Assembly (NCBI RefSeq): GCF_031143425.1
Contig: NC_090444.1
Location: 1,348,072,323-1,348,136,322 of the forward strand
DNA from: Pleurodeles waltl
Lineage: Eukaryota; Chordata; Amphibia; Caudata; Salamandridae
DNA length: 64,000 nt
Direction: 5' to 3'
Positions 47,220 through 57,052 of the stretch are shown here, piece by piece. The stretch's first letter is position 1; each line of letters begins with the position of its first letter. The notes below the pieces were generated by a model. The model had not been told where the DNA came from and did not search any database. It was given only the letters and a program-made list of their open reading frames with translations. Both the position numbers and the translations under genes were made by a program.

Positions 47220-47956
47220 CTCTGCTTTCACTTTATCAGTGGCCTGCCGTTTTGTGTTTGAACTGGTTGGGATTCGCCTTGTTGGGCCCCATTTAGGATT
47301 AGGTTGCGGTCTCTAAGGGTAAGAAACATGGAACCTGTGGGCCTGGATCTCGCTCTTGGCTTCAGCAGCAACCCCAGTACAGGGCAGGCCTGTTGAGTTA
47401 TAAAGCAGAAGGAGCGGTCTCCCAGATTCACCAGGTTCTTCATGAGAATCTCAACATACTGTTCAGTCACCTGCCTCTGCGCTCTTTGAGAGACTCCCCC
47501 AAGATGGTTATTGTTGCACCTGGATCTCCTCTTAGCTTCTTTAGCCATAACCTGTAGATGCTAGGTGGGTTCTCTTATCTAGTTTACTTAAGTAATCCGC
47601 TCCAGTTTAGTTTTCCGTTGTCACCTGCACCGAGATTTTGTGAAAGTTCGTTCATAGGATGTTGACGTCCAGTGCAATCATATCAGTCTTCTGCTCCAGG
47701 GGATTTCTGGAGCCTTTGACTGCTTACAGCACTTCCCTAGGGATGGCTCATGTTCTGCTTGATCTTGCCGGCCTCTGTGACTTTGTTCTTTGAGCAATGT
47801 TGCACTGGCTTTTGTCAGCCCCCACCTCCTTCCTTGATGGATTACTTTCTCAACTTGTGTGTCTGCTCCATTTTGCGTTCTTTCACCTGGTCCATCGTAG
47901 GGGACTGTGCTGTTGGTGATTTCGCAATGCTTTCTCATCCCTTTTGTCAGGGCCCC
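47220..47956 (-). pseudogene. L1-type LINE ORF1 remnant, antisense
   Basis: The 106 codon frame at 47228-47548 carries NLVNLGDRSF and FLTLRDRNLILNGA. The latter resembles the conserved C-terminal RNA-binding region of L1 ORF1p. It lies upstream of ORF2 on the same strand at the expected place. It is cut at 47956 by the solo LTR, and its 5' side continues at 58821. Confidence 0.5.
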
Positions 47957-49278
47957 TGTAGGAAAGTACCATCTTGCCTGGCATGTTACCCTCATTTTTA
48001 CGTGTGTGTCAGTTTGCTTTTGCCTGTCTCACTGGGATCCTGCTAGCCAGGACCCCAGTGCTCATAGTTTGTGGTCTGAATGTGTTCCCTGTGTGGTGCC
48101 TAACTGTGTCACTGAGGCTCTGCTAATCAGAACCTCAGTGCTTATGCTCTCTCTGCTTTTAAAATTGTCACTGCAGGCTAGTGACCATTTTTACCAATTT
48201 TGATTGGCACACTGGAACATCCTTATAATTCCCTAGTATATGGTACCTAGGTACCCAGGGTATTGGGGTTCCAGGAGATCCCTATGGGCTGCAGCATTTC
48301 TTTTGCCACAAACAGGGAGCTCAGACCAATATTACACAGGACTGAAACTGCAGCCTGAGTGAAATAACGTCCACGTTATTTCACAGCCATTTTACACTGC
48401 ACTTAAGTAACTTATAAGTCATCCATATGTCTAAGTCTCACTTGGTAAGGTTAGGTGCAAAGTTACTAAGTGTGAGGGCACCCTGGCACTAGCCAAGGTG
48501 CCCCCACATAGTTCAGGGCCATTTCCCCAGACTTTGTGAGTGCGTGGACACCATTACACGCGTGCACTACATATTGGTCAATACCTATATGTAGCTTCAC
48601 AATGGTAACTCCGAATATGGCCATGTAACATGTCTAAGATCATGGAATTGTCCCCCCATGCCAAATCTAGTATTGCGGTGCCAATCCCATGCATCCCCGG
48701 GGCTCCAGCATGGACCCCGGGTACTGCCAAACCAGCTCTCTGGGGTTTTCCCTGCAGCTACCGCTGCTGCCAACCCACACACAGGCTTCTGCCCTCCTGG
48801 GGTCTGGGCAGCCCAGTCCCAGGAAGGCAGAGCAAAGGATTTCCTCTGAGAGAGGGTGTAACACCCTCTCCCTTTGGAAATAGGTGTTAAGGGCCTGAGA
48901 GGAGTAGCCTCTCTTGGCCTCTAGGAATGCTTTGAAGGGCACAGATGGTGCCCTCCTTGCATAAACCAGTCTACACCGGTTCAAGGATCCCCGAGCCCCT
49001 GCTCTGGCACGAAAGTGGACAAAGGAAAGGGGAGTGACCACTTCCCTGGCCATCACCACCCCAGGGGTGGTGCCCAGAGCTCCTCCAGTGTGTCCAAAAC
49101 CTCTGCCATCTTGAATGCAGAGGTGTGAGGGCACAATGGAGGCCTCTGAGTGGCCAGTGCCAGCAGGTGACGTCAGAGACCCCCCTCTGATAGGTGCTTA
49201 CCTGACTAGGTGGCCAATCCTCCTCTGAGGGCTATTTAGGGTTTCTCCTGTGGGCTTCTCTTCAGACAACGAATGCAA

Positions 49279-49474
49279 TGTCGCGTGGGCTCTCATTATC
49301 CTAAATGAGACTACTGGATTTCTAGGCAGCAGGATCGATAACGGTGTGGGGGACTGAGTCTGACCCACGTGTAAGGAACTCTGTCACCCTAAATCCGTTT
49401 TTTGCTCCGGCTAACTAGCAGTGCCTCACTTCTCCCACAGGGAAGAAATGATACGTAAAACTAACCACACTACA
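49279..49474 (-). repeat. 3' LTR, reduced to 196 bp by deletion
   Basis: On the minus strand it keeps the first ~25 bases (TGTAGTGTGGTTAG) and the last ~165 bases (to CCACGCGACA) of the 994-bp 5' LTR. About 800 bases of U3, including the TATA-like box and the 48-bp repeats, are missing. The join lies near 49440-49450 at 'cacagggaagaaat', and 'cagggaag' also occurs inside the full LTR, hinting at microhomology. Confidence 0.85.
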
Positions 49475-49487
49475 CCCTCCCCTTGTC
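49475..49487 (-). other. Polypurine tract
   Basis: On the minus strand 'caaggggaggg' abuts the 3' LTR start TGTAGTG, the expected position and composition for plus-strand priming. Confidence 0.75.
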
Positions 49488-49659
49488 GGTAGCAAGTGGT
49501 TCCAATAATATAAAAGTATGCCCTCAATACAAACAATACATAAAACTATATATTTCGACAAGGTCAGAAGACAGCAAAGTCATAAATTTAGGAAACATGT
49601 GACGATAAAGCCAAATTCAATAGAGTGTCAATTTTGCAGGAGAGAAAAAAATCCAGTTG

Positions 49660-50154
49660 TCAGACAGAAGCAATAGAACGTAGGAGCTCCTCCACTTCGA
49701 TATATGTTAATATCGGAAGATCCACGCCACAAAGTACCATGGAGCAGGTGTGTTCCAAAGCCCCAAAACCATCCAGGGCGGCACCCCGTGCAGGGCCTAG
49801 GAAAGAGACAACACCATCTTCCTCCAGGAAGGGAATCTCATAAACGGCCTCACAAAGCAAACGCAACCGTAGTGCACAAGTCTGGGAATGAGCCCTAATC
49901 GGGAACATCAACAGATCAGTTTCGACCACTGGATGGCGCTGCAGTGAGAGACAGAAAGCCAGTGCATGTTCAAACGAGCACCAAAGGCACCGAAACACGG
50001 GTTGCACACAATCCAAAACCGGTCTGAATGACAGAGACCAGTCACACTCCAAATGGCCCAGGAGTGTAGCTCCAAAATGCTGCATCATGCGTTCACGACA
50101 CAGCTGCGCTGACGGGAGCAGCAATATATGATCTCGTCGTGGCGGGACAGCCAT
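49660..50154 (-). CDS. Retroviral accessory protein, unknown (open frame between env and 3' LTR)
   Basis: This is an open frame of 164 codons from an ATG at 50154; an upstream in-frame ATG at 50220 would give 186. I prefer 50154 because the extra residues lie over the env membrane segment in another frame and look like its shadow. It overlaps the end of env by about 60 bases and stops 170 bases before the purine tract, the usual place for accessory or transactivator genes of complex retroviruses. Features: basic start (AVPPRRDH), scattered Cys, a middle rich in Leu and Cys, an acidic stretch (FLEEDGVV), and a hydrophobic/acidic end (VEELLRS). I recognise no family. It is unbroken, although env beside it has several stops. 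Confidence 0.5.
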   Translation of the reverse strand: MAVPPRRDHILLLPSAQLCRERMMQHFGATLLGHLECDWSLSFRPVLDCVQPVFRCLWCSFEHALAFCLSLQRHPVVETDLLMFPIRAHSQTCALRLRLLCEAVYEIPFLEEDGVVSFLGPARGAALDGFGALEHTCSMVLCGVDLPILTYIEVEELLRSIASV

Positions 50155-52224
50155 TGCGAAAAAATAGCAACAATAGCAAGACTCCAGCCAACAAAGCCAA
50201 AGTAATCGGGAAACCCCCAAAAATGCTTCCGAAAATAGAGTGTATAGCCGAAGGTATCAAACCGAATATGGAAGAGAAGGTGTGAGCAAAACCAACACCA
50301 ATGGCTTTGAAAAAATGAGCAATACCAGCAGTGCTGGATGCATTAAATATATGTCCCACAAGTTCACCGAAGTGACTTGGAAAGTTAGTATTCAAAAGGG
50401 ACTGTATCTCTGCCGATGACCTTGCCACCTGAAGTGCGTAGGTTTCGCTAGCAGATGTAAGGGCCACATGCTTTTGAAACAATAAAGCTTTTAGCCGACT
50501 CAACTTGTCGAAATTAACCTTGGAAGTAGCAATATGAGGCCAGATGTCCGCTACCTCCCTAATTTGAGTGGGGGGAAATAACACATTCCCGCAGCACGTA
50601 ACGGCCTTGTTGACAACGACAACATCAACTATTCCGGTACGCATGCCACAGCAGCGTTCGCTGTTAAGAATAATGTAACTGCTGTTAGAAAGCACCTGGA
50701 AAGTGTTTTTAATAACCGGGACTAGAACTCCCTTCAGATAACAAGCTAAGTTAGCAATCGAAGCGTTACACGCCCCGTGCAAGGACAGCTGTTTACAAAC
50801 CATGGAATGGCTGATAGAAGCTTCTCATTCGCTACCGCTAAGAAAAACCTCTCTCAAACCATTAACACATCTGTATTGAAAGGGAAGCTCCCACACCTCG
50901 TGTATGTAACTGTCTCCCAATAGTTCATATCTACCCACCGGAATGTGCTTCAAACAAGAAGTAAATTGCAGAGTGGAGATAGGCAAATTAATAACCCATG
51001 AATCAACCACTCAGCTGACGGAATCTCAGCCACCGTGAAAGGCAGTTTCTCCAATTTCTCAATATTCAACATAACATATGTCGCTTCCTTTTTAGCCATC
51101 AGCTGTTGTTGACGAGTCAAATTAAAGGAGACAAAGATCTCTCTGGCAAGAATGTGCTGCCATGGAACGCGACCTGCCTTCAAGGTCTGAAGAGTCCAAC
51201 CCAGCTGCATGATGGACCGCGCCTGACTCTGCCCATAATATAAAGAAGACATGTCCGATTTGATAATGTCAATAGCAGAGGAAACAATGCTGTCAATCGT
51301 GTAAACACGGTCAGAAAGGGTATGCATGCCATTATCAACAACAAAGTCTGCATCAGGTTTTCCTGGCCAATCTGCCTCAACCGGGCTGCAGCCTCCTGTT
51401 GTGAAAGCTTCCAAATCTCATTATAAACTTCGTATAAGACCCTTTTCTTCCGTGGTACCTTCGGACCTGACAAAAAATCTTGTAAATCAGTATCATTAGA
51501 CAGTAACGTGAGATGTGACTTAACTGCATCCAGCGTGGATGACTTCAACCATTGCTGACAAAGCTTCCCCACGCTGTATGTAGTTATAATATCAGCATGT
51601 TCTGGTGAAATGTAACGAGGGTCTGCCCTACTAGTCCTGAACCCCCCTGAAGAGGTGACAAAACGTTGATGACACTTATTAGTGTCTATAGGCCATAATA
51701 ACCACCCGCCCGGATGTATCGATTAAGTGTTAAGCGTACCATTCTGGACCCAATGTGTAAATTCACTAAAAGTAGCATTCACATAGTGCTGCCAGTTGTT
51801 TAATTTGGAAGGGACGGGTATACTAGGCAAATTTAGCTCTCTAATTGTCGCCAAGCCCAAACATCTAGTCTGTTGTACTGTGTCATTGAGGAAAATCATC
51901 TGCACAGGGATAATACATGCTCTAAATAATGTGTCCCTGCCTTGCATCTGCCAATTTTTCGTACCCCAAACACTTTTCAAGTCAACAGTCTTAAACCAGT
52001 ATTCATACCCCTCGACCGAAAGTTTAGATACAAACAAATTTGAATAGAGTAATTTAGTATTGGTCAATAACATTTGCTTATCAGACTACGGAGTAACTTT
52101 AAAATAGTAAGACCTAGCATTTCGTTGATTATGCCCAGAAAAATATGCAAATTTATCATAATATGTTTTCGAACTCCCTTGTGGAGGAGTCGAGCAATGT
52201 TCCCATTGCACATAATTAAATATG
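50093..52224 (-). pseudogene. Retroviral env, 5' truncated and broken
   Basis: Env-like sequence begins abruptly after the RNase H/env junction near 52223, so the signal peptide and N-terminal surface part are gone. The surface part shows Asn-X-Ser/Thr sites (NATFSEF, NGTLN). A basic RKKR at 51441-51452 is the likely furin site between surface and transmembrane subunits. About 450 codons follow it, long for a transmembrane subunit. A Cys pair-rich region (ERCCGMR, VTCCGN) lies near 50590-50660, and a hydrophobic anchor (LALLAGVLLLLLFF) near 50160-50205. Breaks: in-frame stops at 52086 (TAG), 51723 (TAA) and 50825, and frame changes near 51350 and 51005. Long transmembrane subunits are known in foamy and epsilon retroviruses. 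No functional protein is possible. Confidence 0.75.
51441..51452 (-). other. Furin-type cleavage motif in env
   Basis: RKKR on the minus strand, preceded by KVP. It is the only tetrabasic site seen in the env remnant and marks the probable surface/transmembrane boundary. Confidence 0.6.
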
Positions 52225-53885
52225 TGTATTCCAACGCGCTGGTGTCCAAGTGTATGCACAACATGGACCTTAGGAAGCGTTTCTTTCAGATCCGCAACCT
52301 TACCCCACAACAATTTATGTTTAATGGTGTTGCCTTTAGAATCTCTGAACCCATTTATCTTCCAATAGTGCAGATATTCATTGAAAGACTGAACACAGTA
52401 GTAGGAGTCACAGACCAGCAAGGTCAAAATCGCCTGATCCGCGTGCTCCAACGCTAACAATAGAGCTTTGAGCTCAGCCAGCTGTGCTGTGCAATCCCCC
52501 AAGGTTTTAGTGTAAGTATGTCGGGGGCAGAACACTTCCCCCTCCATAGTGCCGCTCACCACCGCACATGCAGCAAAATACTGTTGTTTAGTCCCAACCG
52601 CTGGTTGCGCAGAGCCATCGGTATACATGACCACCTGATATTGGTCAATAGGCAAAGTACCAGCAGGAACTGGGTACTCCATTTCATATTGAAGAAATTC
52701 TTGAGTCTGCAGTTTAGGGTCAAATATGTAATCTACATCAGTGGCTGTCAAAGACGTAGCCCATTGTATCCATCGCGGGTGTAAAGCTTTCGAATTGGGA
52801 ACACTCGCTTTTGTAACAGCCTCTAAGGCCGGAATCGGGGAAACGACAATGATGCGTTGGCCCTGGGCAAGCGGTCTTTCTTTAATCACAGCCATCTGTA
52901 CTGCAGTGAGTATTTTCTCAGTCTGTGCAAATCGTTGTTCTGCAGCAGAATACAAGTGGGACTTGTATGCAATCGGGACTGTCTCACCCTCATTAAAGGT
53001 GACATACGTAAACCCAACAGCCCCAGGTATCACCCTGATGACTAAATGTGTCTTATTGTCCCGTGTGTGTAAGTGTTTAACCGCTAAGAGATCAGTCTGT
53101 AACTCTCGTAGTATGTGTGTATGCTCAATTGGCCAAAATCTACTCGAAAAATTCGGGCGAATCAAGTCGTATAAGGGTTTTATACGCATAGCATAATCAG
53201 GAATGTAAGTTCTGCCAAAATTCAGAAACCCCAACAATGACTGGAGCTTCCGAACCGTATTAGGAGGCTGCAATAAAGCACATTTCTCCAAAAAATGTGG
53301 CGCTAAGCTCTTGCCCTCACTCGACAACTCATATCCCAGGAAAATGACGCTGAGGAAGGCAATCTTTGATTTCTTAAAATTAAACTTATAGCCAATATCA
53401 GCAAACCCCACAACAATGCGCGATACACGCCTTAGATGTTCCAGAATCTCATCGTCTGCCAGATATATGTCATCAACATATGATAACGCTTCAGGGTCCA
53501 ACTCGTGTAGCATTTCAGTCACACGAGCCGAAAACAGTCCTGGGCTATTCTTATACCCCTGAGGCAAACGACAAAACTTTTTCTGAGAGCCAAACGCACT
53601 AAAACTGGTATAGTCCCGACTTTTGGGCGCTATATTTTGGCAGAAAAATCCATTCGAGATATCTAACGTTGATTTGTATTTCTTACGTACTATATTATTC
53701 ATAAGCGCTGCGCTATGTGAATTCTGTATTGCATATGTGCGTGTATGACTATTCAAATGTCTGTAATCCACCACTATCCTATATGAATGGTCCGGTTTGG
53801 CAACCGGAAATAAGGGATTATTCATCGGCGAGACACAGGGCTCAATAACACCCTGGTACTCCAATTGTGTAAGAATTTTCCTAAC
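52225..53885 (-). pseudogene. Retroviral pol: reverse transcriptase and RNase H, integrase absent
   Basis: It is in the same frame as the protease but separated from it by one TAG (53886-53888). Counting from the Met at 53864: RT motif with YRIVVDYRHLN at 28-38, catalytic LDISNGF at 67-73, LPQGYKNSPGLF at 100-111, active-site YVDD at 129-132, and FLGYELS at 175-181. RNase H follows with TDGSA (Asp 416), Glu 464 in AELKALL, Asp 486 in VCDSYY, and HTLGHQ at 537-542. After residue ~548 the sequence stops matching RNase H and reads as env. The last RNase H Asp, the whole integrase (usually 350-400 codons) and the start of env are therefore deleted, leaving an in-frame fusion that runs to 52086. 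The element could not integrate by its own enzyme. Confidence 0.85.
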
Positions 53886-54413
53886 CTATGCCCTTGCCTC
53901 AAAATTGATAGGATACTGCGGCTGTGGCTGAGGTTCGCCCTTTATTGGAATTACATGATAAGGTGATTGTCTATCCCACCCCACGTTATTTCTATATAGG
54001 GCGGGGGCCTGTGCTAGAGCCCATGATTTACTATAGGACTCCGCTAGTTCTCTCAGAACAAGTGGTGAGAAGGAAGGTGCAATAACCTCCTCCCCAACCG
54101 CACAGTTGCGAACAAAGTCAGGTGGCCAATCCTGTTCGGCCAGCAGAACATCATATGATTTTACCACATGGTCCCAAAAGATGGCGTGTACAATGCGGTC
54201 AATGTCCCCTTCTAATCGTAGAGTCACTTGATAAACCCTATCAGGATCAGAGACTCGCATATCCGCCGTTTCGACTTGTATGAAGTCATCAGTTGCTTTC
54301 ACCTCCAGATGCTCTAGAAGACTCCGGCGAACTATTGTGACCTCTGCCGCGCTGTCTAACAGTGCTAACGCCCATGTCTTGTTCGTCAAGAGAACTCTCT
54401 TCTTGAGCGGCAT
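53886..54413 (-). CDS. Retroviral protease (N-terminal part of Pol)
   Basis: A 175 codon frame from ATG 54413, overlapping the end of gag by 125 bases in the +1 frame. The active-site loop reads LLDSAAEVTIV, with the catalytic Asp at residue 20, in a DSA rather than DTG or DSG setting. AEQDWPPDFV and, near the end, a linker to the RT (PQYPINFEARA) follow before the TAG. The small basic start (MPLKKRVLL) and own ATG would suit expression from a separate spliced message, as in foamy viruses, though frameshifting is also possible. The stop before the RT is probably a recent lesion, since everything on both sides is open. Confidence 0.75.
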   Translation of the reverse strand: MPLKKRVLLTNKTWALALLDSAAEVTIVRRSLLEHLEVKATDDFIQVETADMRVSDPDRVYQVTLRLEGDIDRIVHAIFWDHVVKSYDVLLAEQDWPPDFVRNCAVGEEVIAPSFSPLVLRELAESYSKSWALAQAPALYRNNVGWDRQSPYHVIPIKGEPQPQPQYPINFEARA

Positions 54414-55854
54414 GTCTAACTGAGACTGCTGCCACTTTCTTCTTCTTAAATTGCTGCTTCTGTTGCAGCGGTTTCTCTTCTTGTTTAATAGAAACCTCTG
54501 TTGAGCGTTGTGAATCCTGTCTTGGTTTCACGTACTCCGTCCTCCGCTCTGACCGCCCACCTCTCTCACTTCTCTTCTCTGAGGAGTCCTGAAAGGAACG
54601 AGATTGGCGTGTATCAGTATACTGATATCTATCAGGCGTCTTCAAATTATCCCTAGTCCTGAGATTATACTTATTCTGTGGGGTCTCCGGTTGCGGAGAG
54701 TGTCCCCCATCTTTCTTAGGTGTTTGCTGTTTCTTTTCCCAGCGCTTTTTAGTACCCTCAGGCTGCTGCTGTTTAGCATTATCTTTATTATTTTTACCCT
54801 GTAATTGGGGTTTTTGTGGTCTAGCCCCTAGGCTATCGCAACCAATCCTGCAATATGTTTCTGCTATGATTCTCTGAAGTTTCCGCTCCTGATCAATCTG
54901 CGGAACATCCCGAAGACGCATTCGCACTGCTAGTGCTACTGCCTCTCCCTTGAGATTACTCAAAATAATAGAAGAAACCGCGGAAAAATTGCCCATTAAC
55001 TGCATGCCCAAATCTAAGGCAGGGGCAGCCCCATATTCATCTTGAATTTGTTTAAGCACTGCCGGTAAATTAGCTAATGTCGGTGTACCGTGTGCCGTAG
55101 TGTAGAGCGTGGCCAACACCGTGCCCCAGGTATTACAAAGGTCCACCGGAGGAACCATGCCATAAGGCAAACACATCGTCAATATTCTATGTTTATCCAG
55201 AGGTCCCGTATGGGGAAATACTGCTTCCAGCGTATTAATTTTTTGCGCCAGCCAAAATGGAGTCTCCTCACGTTTAGCCGGTACCTTACCCATAAATGAG
55301 TGTACAGTGGCTGGATTGATACCCAGAACCACTGCTTGTGGGTGAGCCGGAGCAGCACGCGCTGCATTAGTATTTAATGCCTGCATTACAAACTGAACCA
55401 GTCTTCTGTATGTAGTTGCTAAGTCTATATATAAACGACGCACGTCAGCCACTGCCAAATGTGCAACCGCAGGATATGGTGTGTAAGTAGCTAATAAAGG
55501 CCAGGTCGGACCATCATTACTTAGTGGACCTAACCTCACTTGTGCTACTGTGTGTGGGAGGGCGCCATCAAGCCAATTATGGTATTCTTGATAAGATAAA
55601 GGTATCTCTAAGTATGCGTAAGCCCTGTACTGTCCAGGGACATTCGCAACAGTGTATTCGTGAAAAGTATTTGTACCCCCATCAACTGCCGGAAATACGA
55701 CCCAAGAATAAAAAAATTCTGTTCTATAGGCTGCATGGGCATCCACCACAAAAGTGACCGGACCCCCCTGGACCGTCAGTCCATGTGCTACCAGATGTCC
55801 TGTGAGCGGGTGACGCATATTGATTGCTATATTCACTACATTAGGATTCGCCAT
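54289..55854 (-). CDS. Retroviral Gag, intact, without zinc knuckle
   Basis: 521 codons from ATG 55854 with no break. The N-terminal 150 residues (MANPNVVNIAINMRH) carry no evident N-myristoylation glycine at position 2. The middle (about 190-340) is a Leu/Ala-rich helical region of capsid type (LAQKINTLEAVFP, LKQIQDEYGAA). From about 350 the protein is strongly charged and Gln/Lys/Arg/Ser rich (KKRWEKKQQTPKKDGG, RSERGGRSERR) and has no CX2CX4HX4C knuckle; a lone CRIGC is all that remains. A basic, knuckle-free C-terminus is known in foamy virus Gag and some fish retroviruses. It sits 241 bases after the primer-binding site. Confidence 0.8.
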   Translation of the reverse strand: MANPNVVNIAINMRHPLTGHLVAHGLTVQGGPVTFVVDAHAAYRTEFFYSWVVFPAVDGGTNTFHEYTVANVPGQYRAYAYLEIPLSYQEYHNWLDGALPHTVAQVRLGPLSNDGPTWPLLATYTPYPAVAHLAVADVRRLYIDLATTYRRLVQFVMQALNTNAARAAPAHPQAVVLGINPATVHSFMGKVPAKREETPFWLAQKINTLEAVFPHTGPLDKHRILTMCLPYGMVPPVDLCNTWGTVLATLYTTAHGTPTLANLPAVLKQIQDEYGAAPALDLGMQLMGNFSAVSSIILSNLKGEAVALAVRMRLRDVPQIDQERKLQRIIAETYCRIGCDSLGARPQKPQLQGKNNKDNAKQQQPEGTKKRWEKKQQTPKKDGGHSPQPETPQNKYNLRTRDNLKTPDRYQYTDTRQSRSFQDSSEKRSERGGRSERRTEYVKPRQDSQRSTEVSIKQEEKPLQQKQQFKKKKVAAVSVRHAAQEESSLDEQDMGVSTVRQRGRGHNSSPESSRASGGESN

Positions 55855-55955
55855 TTATTTAAAAAAATAATAGCTCTAGGTCAGAGAAGGCACACCAATA
55901 TCGGGGTTTTTCCTTTCAAAGTTCAAGCTTGAACAACCAACCACTAAGCAATAGG

Positions 55956-55963
55956 ACGTACCT
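55956..55963 (-). promoter_or_regulatory. Candidate major splice donor in the ERV leader
   Basis: The minus strand reads AG|GTACGT between the primer-binding site and the gag start, the expected place for the donor used to make env and accessory messages. Judged only by consensus. Confidence 0.35.
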
Positions 55964-56073
55964 ATCCCGTGGTGGCGGAAACCCTCAGCCCCACGGACGT
56001 CTCCGCGTACGGAACCGAGGAGTCAAAATATATATGAGACCGAGAGAGTCAGTCGGACCTAAATATTAGAGCC

Positions 56074-56095
56074 AGACCAAACGTTGGCAGCGCCA
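56074..56095 (-). other. Primer-binding site
   Basis: Directly after the 5' LTR end (...CGCGACA) the minus strand reads TGGCGCTGCCAACG. The TGG start pairs with the CCA end of a tRNA, and TGGCGC..CCAACGT is close to lysine tRNA-type sites, with two extra or changed bases. The tRNA assignment is tentative. Confidence 0.6.
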
Positions 56096-56377
56096 TGTCG
56101 CGTGGGCTCTCATTATCCTAAATGAGACTACTGGATTTCTAGGCAGCAGGATCGATAACGGTGTGGGGGACTGAGTCTGACCCACGTGTAAGGAACTCTG
56201 TCACCCTAAATCCGGTTTTTGCTCCGGCTAACTAGCAGTGCCTCATTTCTCCCACGATTAGGCAGCCGAGCGCATGACATCTTTGGAACTTCTCAGGGAA
56301 GTCGTGGTCACTCAGATCCAAACCAACTCTCTGATTTACAATATGATCTCATACACAAATGACAAAGACAGTATAAG

Positions 56378-56386
56378 TTTTATATA
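56378..56386 (-). promoter_or_regulatory. Candidate TATA box of the ERV promoter
   Basis: The minus strand reads 'attatataaaac'. Transcription would start about 25-30 bases on, near 56350. The equivalent part is deleted from the 3' LTR. Confidence 0.45.
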
Positions 56387-56951
56387 ATGTTTTAATAAAA
56401 CGACTGTATTTTAGATAATAAGGCGTGAGCCGCAATAACCAGAACAATACAACACAGTAGGATTGAAATAGTCACCAGGAGAGTAAAACATAAGAACAAA
56501 GCTATCATAGTGCCTAACAGTTTCTACTCTCCCTCTGCTTGTTCTATTTAGAGCACAGCATGTTAAGCTTCTAGCTTGCCTTTCCAAATTACTGGGGAGA
56601 CATCAGCCCTCATACCTGAGCAAAGGCCTGTGATCTGATTCAGCATCTGCAACGAGGCAGTCAGCGTCTAGTTGTGGTTCCCTGGTCGGAATCTCCCTCT
56701 TGCGTGTATTGGGACAAGGAAGTGATTTTATAACTAATATGTCATCGTGATCACAAAATGTCCCTACGCAGGAATGCCAAATCTAAACTCCTACCACGTC
56801 TATCGGCAATGTACCAGACTGTATCCTTGACTGAAGCTCAGAGTGAATATGTTATGGAGAACTCCAGTGCTGAAGTAGGCAAAACAGTGTGATATGAATA
56901 AAAAAACAACACCGTAGAACTGGCTATTTGAAAAATAACAGTACGAAGCCT

Positions 56952-57052
56952 AATAAAAAGCATTTAGAGCAAAGTGCACAGAGGCTCTAAGCTGCCAGCA
57001 AATGAATAAAACACATCCAGGGCAAAGTGCACAAAGGCCTAAAGCCTGAAGC
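56952..57052 (-). repeat. 48-bp direct repeat in U3
   Basis: Two imperfect units with a 53-base period, sharing 'aataaaa', 'ggcaaagtgcaca' and 'ctaaagc', near the outer end of the 5' LTR. Position and design are those of retroviral enhancer repeats. Confidence 0.5.

Noticed and set aside
55090..55932. Plus-strand open frames within the retroviral gag
   Set aside because: Shadows of the 521-codon Gag on the other strand.
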